Under the pieces are notes generated by a model, which saw only the letters and a program-made list of their open reading frames with translations, was not told the origin of the DNA and did not search any database. DNA of 64,000 bases from Okibacterium fritillariae. Lineage in GTDB: Bacteria > Actinomycetota > Actinomycetes > Actinomycetales > Microbacteriaceae. Below, in pieces: positions 17,672 to 25,138 of the stretch. How positions within the stretch are numbered: position 1 is the stretch's first letter; each line of letters opens with the position of its first letter. The stretch is taken from contig NZ_FUZP01000001.1 in assembly GCF_900167575.1 (NCBI RefSeq), forward strand, positions 434,001 to 498,000, written 5' to 3'. Both the position numbers and the translations under genes were made by a program.

Positions 17672-17689
17672 CCCGACCGATCGGTCGGG
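17672..17689. promoter_or_regulatory. Perfect 18-bp palindromic operator upstream of the DHA2 exporter
   Basis: CCCGACCGATCGGTCGGG is perfectly self-complementary. It lies about 85 bases before the exporter start on the minus strand, just upstream of a possible TTGATG/TATCGA promoter. The form and length fit a TetR-family operator. Confidence 0.7.
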
Positions 17690-17743
17690 CAGATCTTCTA
17701 TCTTATCAGCCGCGCGGGCTCGCGTAAGCCCCTCGCAGAGAAC

Positions 17744-18721
17744 TCAGAAACCCTCGGAGGCTCGCACCACGTAGGGCTCCTCGAGGCGCGCGAGCTCGGC
17801 ATCCGTCAGTGTGACCGAGACGGAGGCGACGGCATCCTCGAGGTGGCTCATCTTGGTTGCGCCCACGATGGGCGAGGTCACGGCGGGCTGCTGACGCACC
17901 CAGGCGAGCGCCACCTGGGCCCGAGGAATCCCGCGCTCGGCGGCGACGGCGGCCACGGCATCCGAGATGGCCCGGTCGCCCTCTTCGCGCTGCGTGTAGA
18001 GGGTCTGGCCGAACGTGTCGGTCTCGCTGCGATCGGTCGTGTCGTCCCAATCCCGCGTGAGCTTGCCGCGCGCGAGCGGCGACCAGGGCAGCACGCCCAC
18101 CCCCTGATCGAGGCAGAACGGATGCATTTCCCGCTCCTCTTCGCGGTTGATGAGGTTGTACTGGTCCTGCATCGAGACGAAGCGCGTCCAGCCGCCCAGA
18201 TCGGCCGTGTACTGCGCCTTCGCGAACTGCCACGCGAACATCGACGACGCCCCGATGTAGCGCGCCTTGCCGGCCTTGACGACGTCGTGCAGCGCCTCCA
18301 TGGTCTCTTCAATGGGCGTCTCCGGGTCCCAGCGGTGGATCTGGTAGAGGTCGACGTAATCGGTGCCGAGGCGTCGCAGGCTGTCGTCGATGGACGACAT
18401 GATGTGCCCGCGCGACAGGCCGGCGCCGTTGGGATCGTGCCGCATGCGCCCGTGCACCTTGGTGGCGAGCACGATCTCTTCGCGCGTGGCGTAGTCGGCC
18501 AGGGCACGCCCCACGTACTCCTCGCTCGTGCCCGCCGAGTAGACGTCGGCCGTGTCGAACGTGGTGATGCCGAGCTCGAGGGCGCGGCGGATGAAGGGGC
18601 GACTCTCGTCTTCGCTCAGCGTCCACGCGTGCGCGCCCTGCGCCGACGCGCCGTAGCTCATGCATCCGAGCGTGATGGCCGAAACCCGCAGTCCGCTGCT
18701 GCCGAGGCGAACGTAGTCCAT
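17744..18721 (-). CDS. Aldo/keto reductase
   Basis: 325 residues from the ATG at 18721, which has AGGAGAA 4 bases upstream. The family signature is clear: FDTADVYSAGTSEEYVG with the catalytic Asp and Tyr, LATKVHGRM with the catalytic Lys, YVDLYQIHRWD, and SPLARGKLTRDW. It is an NADPH-dependent (beta/alpha)8 reductase of the AKR11/14-like group. The substrate is unknown. It is 154 bases upstream of the DHA2 exporter in the same direction and may be involved in aldehyde or quinone detoxification; this is inference. Confidence 0.92.
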   Translation of the reverse strand: MDYVRLGSSGLRVSAITLGCMSYGASAQGAHAWTLSEDESRPFIRRALELGITTFDTADVYSAGTSEEYVGRALADYATREEIVLATKVHGRMRHDPNGAGLSRGHIMSSIDDSLRRLGTDYVDLYQIHRWDPETPIEETMEALHDVVKAGKARYIGASSMFAWQFAKAQYTADLGGWTRFVSMQDQYNLINREEEREMHPFCLDQGVGVLPWSPLARGKLTRDWDDTTDRSETDTFGQTLYTQREEGDRAISDAVAAVAAERGIPRAQVALAWVRQQPAVTSPIVGATKMSHLEDAVASVSVTLTDAELARLEEPYVVRASEGF

Positions 18722-18927
18722 GTCTTCTCCTAGTCGAGCGAGGTGGGGCGAAGGGGTGAGGCGACGGGGCCATTCCATCATGAAACGGGGCACCGCCGTC
18801 GAACGAAACGGCCGAAGAGCTCGGGATGCCGCGCCGCACGTCCCCCGCACGAGGGGTGTCGTATAACACTCCCACGGGCCGCGCAGAAGGGGGTTCCGCA
18901 GCCCGGCACCCTCGCTAGCGTGGAGGC

Positions 18928-19473
18928 ATGGACAAGCTCAAGAACCGACTCTGTGCCCCCACGCTCGCCTCGGCCGCGATCCTGACGCTTGCGCTCACCG
19001 GCTGCGCCACGGGCAATACCGACTTCGCCGGCAACGACACCCCGTCGGCCGCGGCCACCGCGCCCTCGACCAACGGCAACGCCTCGACGAACACCCCCGA
19101 CGACGAGGAGGGTGACAGCGAGGCCAACGGTGCGATCCTCGAATGGGCAGAGGACGTGCTCGATTACGACGACGGCGAGGGTATGGTCGCCGGTTCGCAG
19201 GGCCGATTCGAGGAAGCAAGCTCCAACTCCGACACCTACACCAGCCAGGCCCCGGGCTCATACACCGTGAACGCGGTCTGCCGCGACGGCGGCCCCGTGA
19301 CGTTCGTCGTCTCGAGCAACGACGCCGAGGTCGCGCGGCAAGACGTGACCTGCGACGAGACCATCGTGCCGATCCAGGTCACGACCTCGAGCGAAGGCCT
19401 GAAGATCGAGACGACGACGAAGAGCGACGGAGCCGACTGGGCCTACGCGCTCCGCGAGGGCGTCGGCTCCTAA
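18928..19473 (+). CDS. Small putative lipoprotein
   Basis: 181 residues with a lipoprotein signal: a basic N-terminus, hydrophobic core and lipobox LTGC ending at residue 26. After the Cys comes an acidic, Asn/Thr/Ser-rich linker, then a small beta-rich domain (residues about 100-180) with one Cys pair (AVCRDG and VTCDET) that may form a disulfide. No known domain was recognised. TAGCGT lies 6 bases before the ATG, so its mRNA is probably leaderless. It is divergent from the aldo/keto reductase gene. Confidence 0.8.
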   Translation: MDKLKNRLCAPTLASAAILTLALTGCATGNTDFAGNDTPSAAATAPSTNGNASTNTPDDEEGDSEANGAILEWAEDVLDYDDGEGMVAGSQGRFEEASSNSDTYTSQAPGSYTVNAVCRDGGPVTFVVSSNDAEVARQDVTCDETIVPIQVTTSSEGLKIETTTKSDGADWAYALREGVGS

Positions 19474-19509
19474 CCGACCCCGGCACCGACCGCGACAAAT
19501 CCGTCGGCG

Positions 19510-20022
19510 TCAGAACAGTTTGCTCGCCGCGATCTCGGGCGGTTCCTCGAGCTCGAGCAAGATCAGCTTGCGCTCGAGGCCGCCCGCATATCCGGTGAGC
19601 GAGCCGTCGGCTCCGACGACACGGTGGCACGGGATGACGATCGACACCGGGTTGCGCCCGACCGCCTGCCCGACCATCTGGGCCACCGTGCGCCCGCCGA
19701 TCTCGGCCGCGATCTGCCCGTAGGTCACGGTCTGGCCGAACGGGATGCGCTCGAGCACCTCCCACACGCGCTGCTGGAACTCGTTGCCGACGGGTGCGAG
19801 CGGCAGGTCGAACGTCGTGCGCTCGCCGTCGAAGTATTCCTCGAGTTGCGCCTGCGTGCGCTCGAAGACGGGATCGGCGGGGATGTCCACGCGATCGCCC
19901 CACGCCGTGTCGTCCGGTTTCGTCCAGTGGCCCGGGAAATAAATGCCCGTCACGGAAGCATTCTCGGCGACGAGCGTGAGGGAGCCGATGCGCGTGTCGA
20001 TGACGGTGTGCCGGGCGGTCAC
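19510..20022 (-). CDS. ogt: Methylated-DNA--protein-cysteine methyltransferase
   Basis: 170 residues. The acceptor motif IPCHRVVGADGSLTGYAGG holds the active-site Cys near residue 131, and the DNA-binding helix is FQQRVWEVLERIPFG. The protein removes O6-alkyl groups from guanine in a single-turnover reaction. Its GTG start overlaps the stop of the response-regulator gene by four bases (GTGA), so repair protein and signalling genes are on one transcript. This placement is unusual because ogt is often a single gene. Confidence 0.95.
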   Translation of the reverse strand: MTARHTVIDTRIGSLTLVAENASVTGIYFPGHWTKPDDTAWGDRVDIPADPVFERTQAQLEEYFDGERTTFDLPLAPVGNEFQQRVWEVLERIPFGQTVTYGQIAAEIGGRTVAQMVGQAVGRNPVSIVIPCHRVVGADGSLTGYAGGLERKLILLELEEPPEIAASKLF

Positions 20023-20678
20023 AGCATCCCCCACTCTTGGGCGCGGGTCACGGCCCGGGTGCGGCTCGACACCTCGAGTTTTTCGAACACGTGGATGAGG
20101 TGTGTTTTCACGGTGGCCTCGCTGATGAACAGGGCTGTGGCGATCTGCGCGTTGCCCAGCCCGTCGGCCACGAGGCGCAACACCTGGGTCTCGCGGGCGC
20201 TCAAAGACGGGGCCGCGGATGCTTGGGGCTCGCGCATGCGCCGCACCAACGTCGCCGCGATGGCGGGTGCAAGAGCGGTCTGCCCGGCGACGACCGAGCG
20301 CACCCCCGCCACGATCTCCTCGGGCGGCGCCGCTTTCAGGAGGTAGCCGCTCGCTCCGGCCTCGATAGCGCCGAGGATGTGGTCGTCGGTCTCGTAGGTG
20401 GTGAGGATGAGGACGCGCGTGGCGGGCTGCTCCTCGACGATGCGCGCCGTCGCCTGGCTGCCGTCGAGCTGTTCGCCGGGTGCCGCCGCGGCGTCGGGCA
20501 TGCGCAGGTCCATGAGCACGAGGTCGGGTCGCTCCGAGCGCGCGAGCTCGACGGCGGCGCGGCCGGTGGCGGCCTGCCCGACGACCTCGATGCCGTCCGT
20601 CGCGCTGAGCAAGGCGACGATGCCGGCGCGCACGATGGGGTGGTCGTCGGCGACCACGACGCGGATGGGGTCGGTCAT
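20019..20678 (-). CDS. NarL/LuxR-family response regulator
   Basis: 219 residues: a receiver domain (VVVADDHPIVRAG; phosphorylated Asp in LVLMDLRMP near residue 55; conserved Lys in LLKAAPPEEI) and a C-terminal LuxR helix-turn-helix (LSARETQVLRLVADGLGNAQ). Directly after LRMP an unusual insert of about ten residues (DAAAAPGEQLDGS) lengthens the loop next to the phosphorylation site. Start and stop overlap the kinase and ogt genes by four bases each. It probably controls the ABC exporter genes of the same operon. Confidence 0.93.
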   Translation of the reverse strand: MTDPIRVVVADDHPIVRAGIVALLSATDGIEVVGQAATGRAAVELARSERPDLVLMDLRMPDAAAAPGEQLDGSQATARIVEEQPATRVLILTTYETDDHILGAIEAGASGYLLKAAPPEEIVAGVRSVVAGQTALAPAIAATLVRRMREPQASAAPSLSARETQVLRLVADGLGNAQIATALFISEATVKTHLIHVFEKLEVSSRTRAVTRAQEWGML

Positions 20679-22114
20679 GAGGTCCTCTCGACATAAGCCG
20701 CGGGCGGCGTGGCCGGCGAAGCGGCGCTGCCAGAAGTGGGTGCAGATGCGGGTGCCCGCGCGGTCAGGCTCGCGCCGACGGGTTCGCCGGCGGGCGTCCG
20801 CAGCGTGCAGATGCTCAACGTGCCGTTCGCCAAAGCGAGGCGCTCGCGCATCCCGGCCAGGCCGAAGCCGCGCGCCGACAGGGCGTCGATGCCAGCCGCC
20901 CCGGTTTCGGCATCGGCGTCGGCATCGTCAGCGGTCTCGTTCTCGGTCTCGTTCTCCGATTTCGCCGGGCCCCGCGTCTCGGCCTCGGCCGGATACCCGC
21001 GCCCATCGTCGTCCACGCGCAACTCGACGAAGCCGTCCTCGACGCGCAGCGACACGACGGCCGCCGTGGCCCGGGCGTGCTTGCGCACATTGGCGAGCCC
21101 TTCCTGGGCGCACCGCAGGAACATGACCTCGAGTTCGCGGGGGAGCGGCGGCAGGGCATCGGCCTCGACATCCACGCGCAGTGACGTTTCTCGCCCGAAG
21201 CGTTCGGCCACCCGCCGCACGGCCTGCTCGAGCGTGGCGTCGGCGTCGGGCAGCTTGGCCAACGTGGCGACGAGAGCGCGGGCCTCGTCGAGCGCCTCGC
21301 GACCCATCGATTCGATCAGCTCGAACGTTTCGGCGGACGCCCCCGGCCCGGTTCTGTCGGCAGCGCCGCCGCCGCTCAGGCCCCCATTGCTCAGGTCACT
21401 GCTGCGGTCGCTGCTCCGCTCATCGTTGACGCCATCACGGGCGTTGTCCCGCGAGACCTCGGTCACCTCGGTCACCTCGCGTCGCCCGCGCTGCGCCAGC
21501 ATGACGATGCCGGTCACGGTCTGCGCGATGGTGTCGTGGATGTCGCGCGCGATCCGTTCCCGCTCGGCCGCCGCCCCGGCATCCCGACTCAGGCTCGCGA
21601 GCTGGTCTTGCGCGGCCGCCAGCTCGTCATAGAGCAGCGTCTTCTGCCGGCCCAGCTCGGCGATGTTGTTGATCCACAACCCGAGCACGATGCTGAAGCC
21701 GAGCGACAGCCCCTCGATGAAGAATGCCTCGACCCACAGATGCCCGCTGCCGCCGAGGCCCGTGGCATAGGCGACCACGAACAGGGGCGCGGCTACGACG
21801 TTGAGCACGATGGCGTGCCGGATGCTGCTCGACAGCACCCAGATCAGCGGAAACAGCAGGCACTGCATGATCAGCAGGTTCGGTTCGGCATACACCCCGA
21901 CCGCGACGACGAGGATGCTGGCGGCCAGGTAGCCCGTCGCCCGCGGGCAGTCTTGCCGCAACAGGCGTTGCCCCCACGCGGCATAGAGCACGGCGAAGGC
22001 GACTAGCGCCCCCACGGCCAGGATGCGCATCTCGGGCGTGAGGCGCGGCATCCACCCGACGAGCCCGAGCAGCAGCACGACGAGGGCACCCGTGCCCACA
22101 TGCCACCACTTCAT
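20675..22114 (-). CDS. Sensor histidine kinase (HisKA_3 type)
   Basis: 479 residues from the ATG at 22114, which has GGAGA 5 bases upstream; a GTG at 22144 adds 10 residues. About five membrane segments fill residues 1-150, then a short coiled coil, then the phosphoacceptor ERERIARDIHDTIAQTVTG and the ATP-binding domain (EGLANVRKHARA, VDDDGRGYP, GFGLAGMRERL). Two low-complexity inserts are odd: VTEVTEVSRDN...RSSDRSSDLSNGGLSGGG after the H box, and SENETENETADDADADAETG in the ATP lid. It overlaps the response-regulator gene by ATGA and lies 36 bases after the ABC permease. Confidence 0.93.
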   Translation of the reverse strand: MKWWHVGTGALVVLLLGLVGWMPRLTPEMRILAVGALVAFAVLYAAWGQRLLRQDCPRATGYLAASILVVAVGVYAEPNLLIMQCLLFPLIWVLSSSIRHAIVLNVVAAPLFVVAYATGLGGSGHLWVEAFFIEGLSLGFSIVLGLWINNIAELGRQKTLLYDELAAAQDQLASLSRDAGAAAERERIARDIHDTIAQTVTGIVMLAQRGRREVTEVTEVSRDNARDGVNDERSSDRSSDLSNGGLSGGGAADRTGPGASAETFELIESMGREALDEARALVATLAKLPDADATLEQAVRRVAERFGRETSLRVDVEADALPPLPRELEVMFLRCAQEGLANVRKHARATAAVVSLRVEDGFVELRVDDDGRGYPAEAETRGPAKSENETENETADDADADAETGAAGIDALSARGFGLAGMRERLALANGTLSICTLRTPAGEPVGASLTARAPASAPTSGSAASPATPPAAYVERTS

Positions 22115-22150
22115 CGCCGTCTCCGTTCGCCGCGAGCGTCCCACGCCCTG

Positions 22151-23095
22151 TCAGCTATCTTTGCGGATCCAACGGAAGGTGACGCGCGCCAGCACCATTC
22201 CGATGACGGCCCAGACGAGCAGCGCGATGGCGACGCCGGGCAGATTCCACACGCCACCCTGTTCGGCGGCCTCGAACGACTCGGGCAGGAACACCGAACG
22301 CATTCCCTGGGCCATCCACTTCAGCGGGAAGATGCTCGCCACGTTCTGCAGCCACTCGGGCAGCATCGTGAAGGAGAGGTAGACACCCGAGATGAACTGC
22401 AGCACGAGCACGATCGGGATGACGACGGCCGTGGCGCTCTTGCCGGTGCGGGGCACGGCCGACAGTGCGATGCCGAGAACGGCGGCCGTCACGATGCCGA
22501 GCAGATACACCCAGGCGAAGGTGAGCCAGCGCGAGGGTTCGGTGGGCAGGGCCACGTTGAACAGGAACCGCGCACACAGCAGCAACAGGATGACCTGCAT
22601 GATCGACGTCACGAGCACCTGTCCCGCCTTGCCGAGGAAATAGCTGATGACGGGCAGCGGCGAACCGCTCAACCGTTTGAGGGTGCCGTCGCTCTTCTCG
22701 GTGGCGATATCGACGGCGAGGTTCTGCACGCCCGAGAGCAGGATGCCGGCCGCCATCATGCCCGGCAGGTAGAACGCGGCCTGCGAGATGCCGCCCGAAC
22801 CGTCGGGGTTGGTGCCGATGTTGCCCGTGCCACTGAAGGCCACCGAGAAGATCGCGAGCATGACCACGGGGAAGAGGAAGGTGAAGAAGACCTGGTCACC
22901 GGCGCGGAAGTACTGCTTGACCTCGTAGCCGACGCGGCGTGCGCCGAGGCGCAGGCCGCGGCCGCGGGCCAGTTTCGGCACACCCGTGTCGGGCGGCACC
23001 GAGGCGACGGCGGCCAGGGCGGCCGTGCGGGCGGGGTCGAGGTCGGTGGTCGATGCGGTGGCAGCGCCCGTCGTGGCGCCGGTTTCAAGGCTCAT
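22151..23095 (-). CDS. ABC-2 type transporter permease
   Basis: 314 residues with a cytoplasmic N-terminus of about 60 residues and six hydrophobic segments typical of ABC-2 exporters of the DrrB/YadH type (FTFLFPVVMLAIFSVAFSG for the first; a late AVIGMVLARVTFRWIRK end). Its start overlaps the ATPase gene by four bases. Together they form a complete exporter for a drug, lipid or antibiotic-like molecule; the cargo is unknown. Genes for a kinase and regulator follow, so the exporter is probably induced by what it exports. Confidence 0.92.
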   Translation of the reverse strand: MSLETGATTGAATASTTDLDPARTAALAAVASVPPDTGVPKLARGRGLRLGARRVGYEVKQYFRAGDQVFFTFLFPVVMLAIFSVAFSGTGNIGTNPDGSGGISQAAFYLPGMMAAGILLSGVQNLAVDIATEKSDGTLKRLSGSPLPVISYFLGKAGQVLVTSIMQVILLLLCARFLFNVALPTEPSRWLTFAWVYLLGIVTAAVLGIALSAVPRTGKSATAVVIPIVLVLQFISGVYLSFTMLPEWLQNVASIFPLKWMAQGMRSVFLPESFEAAEQGGVWNLPGVAIALLVWAVIGMVLARVTFRWIRKDS

Positions 23096-24033
23096 GCGCG
23101 TTCTCCAGTCGGCTGTGCGGAGGTGTCGTTCGAGGCGTGGATCGTGGGCGTCTCGTTCTGAGTGTCGGCGGCCGCTCGCGCTCGGGCGTCGGTCTCGACC
23201 AGGTCGAGGTAGATGTCTTCGAGGCTGGGACGCACGATCTCGACCTCGGTCGGCTCGCCCAGCTGGCCATACAGCGCGGCGACCCGTTCGGCCGGGCGCG
23301 TCGTGCGTTCTTCGTGGGCGACCCCCGCGGCATCCCGCCAGCGCACGGTGGGAATGCGCGCCTCGGCGCCGCCGATCTCGTCCACGGTGCCGATGTCGAT
23401 CAGGGTTCCGCCGGCGATCACGGCCACGCGGTCGCTCAGGTGTGCGGCCTCGTCGAGGTAGTGGGTGGTCAGCAGGATGCTCGTGCCATCCGCCTTGAGC
23501 CCCTCGATGAGGCTCCAGAACTGGCGCCGTGCCTCCGGGTCGAAACCCGTGGTCGGTTCGTCGAGGAAGAGCAGCTGGGGGCGGCCGATGACGCCGAGTG
23601 CGACATCCACGCGCCGGCGTTGCCCGCCCGACAATTGGCCGATGCGGGTCTTCGCCTTGGCGGTGAGGCCCACCGCCTCGATCACCTCGTCGACGTCGCG
23701 CGGCCGCGAGTAATACCCGGCGAACTGCGACACCTGCTCACGAACCGTCACGTTGGCCGCCTCGGCGCTCGACTGCAGAACGATACCCAGCTGGGCCTTC
23801 CAGTCGAGGCCGGCGTCGTCGGGGTCGATGCCTAGGACGCGCGCTTGCCCGCCCGAGCGCTTGCGGAAGCCCTCGAGAATCTCGATGGTGGTCGACTTGC
23901 CGGCGCCGTTCGGGCCCAGCAGTGCGAAGGTCTCGCCGCGGCGGATGTCGAACGACACCCCGTTCAGCGCGTGGAACGATCCGTAGTGCTTCTGGAGGTC
24001 GGTGACCTCGACGACGGTCTCAGATGTGCTCAT
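23092..24033 (-). CDS. ABC transporter ATP-binding protein (drug-export type)
   Basis: 313 residues. Walker A is LLGPNGAGKSTTIEILEG near residue 38, the signature is QLSGGQRRRVDVALG, Walker B is LLFLDEPTTGFDPEARRQ, and the H-loop is LLTTHYLDEA. The C-terminal extension (residues about 220-313) is the regulatory part common in DrrA-like ATPases. I chose the ATG at 24033; an in-frame start at 24066 adds 11 residues that look non-coding. It is the first gene of the operon ATPase-permease-kinase-regulator-ogt. Confidence 0.94.
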   Translation of the reverse strand: MSTSETVVEVTDLQKHYGSFHALNGVSFDIRRGETFALLGPNGAGKSTTIEILEGFRKRSGGQARVLGIDPDDAGLDWKAQLGIVLQSSAEAANVTVREQVSQFAGYYSRPRDVDEVIEAVGLTAKAKTRIGQLSGGQRRRVDVALGVIGRPQLLFLDEPTTGFDPEARRQFWSLIEGLKADGTSILLTTHYLDEAAHLSDRVAVIAGGTLIDIGTVDEIGGAEARIPTVRWRDAAGVAHEERTTRPAERVAALYGQLGEPTEVEIVRPSLEDIYLDLVETDARARAAADTQNETPTIHASNDTSAQPTGERA

Positions 24034-24099
24034 GGTGCAATGCTCCGCGTTCCGGGCGTCGCGCAACAGAGCCCGAACGGTGGAGAAAGCTCATCAACC

Positions 24100-24124
24100 G
24101 ATCGGTGGATGGGGATCGGTGGAT
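24100..24124. repeat. Direct repeat in the divergent promoter region
   Basis: GATCGGTGGAT occurs twice with a 14-base period (24100-24110 and 24114-24124). It lies about 70 bases before the start of the ABC/two-component operon. A head-to-tail site of this kind would fit a response regulator, but the link is inferred. Confidence 0.5.
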
Positions 24125-24265
24125 CGACGGCTGGTCGGCAACGCGAAACCTGAGAACCCCCTGTATGGGGGGCATTGTTTCCAATCCGATGTCGAGGAGG
24201 CCCCCGAAGCTCTCGTGTCGGCCGGGAAATTCCAGCCGGCGGAACAACGAATAGGAGTTCACCTG

Positions 24266-24922
24266 ATGAATAGCTTCACGAAGAAGATCGGTACCGCAAG
24301 CGCCATCGGCGTCGCAGCATCCGCTCTGGTGGTCGGCGGAATCGTCGCCCCCGCGAACGCGGCTCAGAACGACGAGCCGAGCAACAGCCAGGACAGCTAC
24401 TCGTTCGACAGCACCAGCACCACGCTGAACGACCTTCTCAACGGCATCCTCGGCGGCAACACCGCTTCGGGGATCGTCGGCAACGACACCGGTCTGATCG
24501 ACGGTGGCCTCATCAACGGCCCCATCGTCGAGACCGGAGACATCGGCTCGGGTAACGAAGCCGGCGACATCGGCTCGGGTAACGAGACCGGCAACGGCAA
24601 CGAGGTGGGCTCGGGCAATGAGACCGGCTCGGGCAACGACGTTCAGGCGCCCATCGGCTCCGGCAACGACGTTCCGGTCGGCTCGGGCAACGATGTCGAC
24701 GCCCCCGTCGACGTCCCGATCGAGGCTCCCGTCGACGCACCCGTCGGCTCGGGCAACGACACGAGCGTGGACGCTCCCGTCGACGCCCCCGTGGGCAATG
24801 GCACCGAAACCGGTGTCGAGACCGGCGACGCCAACACGAACACCGACCTCGGCACCTCCGTGTCGAACTCGGTCGACGCCCTCCTCAACGACACCCTCGG
24901 TGGGTTGGGACTCGGTCGCTAA
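24266..24922 (+). CDS. Secreted GSGN-repeat protein
   Basis: 218 residues. AGGAG lies 8 bases before the ATG. A Sec signal peptide ends at ANA-AQ near residue 33. The mature part is acidic and low in complexity: residues about 90-190 repeat short units such as GSGNET and GSGNDV alternating with DAPVDAPV. There is no anchor, Cys or enzyme motif. The N- and C-terminal ends share a TLNDLLNGILGG / ALLNDTLGGLGLG pattern that frames the repeats. I do not recognise the protein. A structural or ion-binding surface role is possible. Confidence 0.75.
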   Translation: MNSFTKKIGTASAIGVAASALVVGGIVAPANAAQNDEPSNSQDSYSFDSTSTTLNDLLNGILGGNTASGIVGNDTGLIDGGLINGPIVETGDIGSGNEAGDIGSGNETGNGNEVGSGNETGSGNDVQAPIGSGNDVPVGSGNDVDAPVDVPIEAPVDAPVGSGNDTSVDAPVDAPVGNGTETGVETGDANTNTDLGTSVSNSVDALLNDTLGGLGLGR

Positions 24923-24969
24923 AGCGACATGAGTGTGCGCGCTCTGTCTGGGCAGCGCGCACCCTCAGG

Positions 24970-24999
24970 AAGGGGCGGTCTCCTCGAGGCCGCCCCTTT
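24970..24999 (+). terminator. Hairpin terminator after the GSGN-repeat gene
   Basis: A 13-bp stem with one G-T pair (24970-24982 with 24986-24998) ends in CCCTTT. It lies about 50 bases after the stop codon. Confidence 0.8.
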
Positions 25000-25138
25000 C
25001 TGCGCGCCCGACGCTGCCTCACCGCGTGTCCCGCGGATCTCTCGACCGCGCCGCACCCGCCGGCGTGGTCACATCGAACGGTCGCCACGGCAAATGCAAG
25101 CCCTCTCCTCCGTTCGGTGCACCGGGTAGTGTGCCGAC

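Noticed and set aside
15961-17727. 588-codon plus-strand frame rich in Asp, Glu, His and Arg
   Set aside because: It is antisense to the DHA2 exporter and has the composition typical of the complement of membrane-protein codons.
24157-24172. CCCCC-TGTAT-GGGGG hairpin before the GSGN-repeat gene
   Set aside because: A 5-bp stem in a GC-rich leader is weak evidence for any regulatory function.
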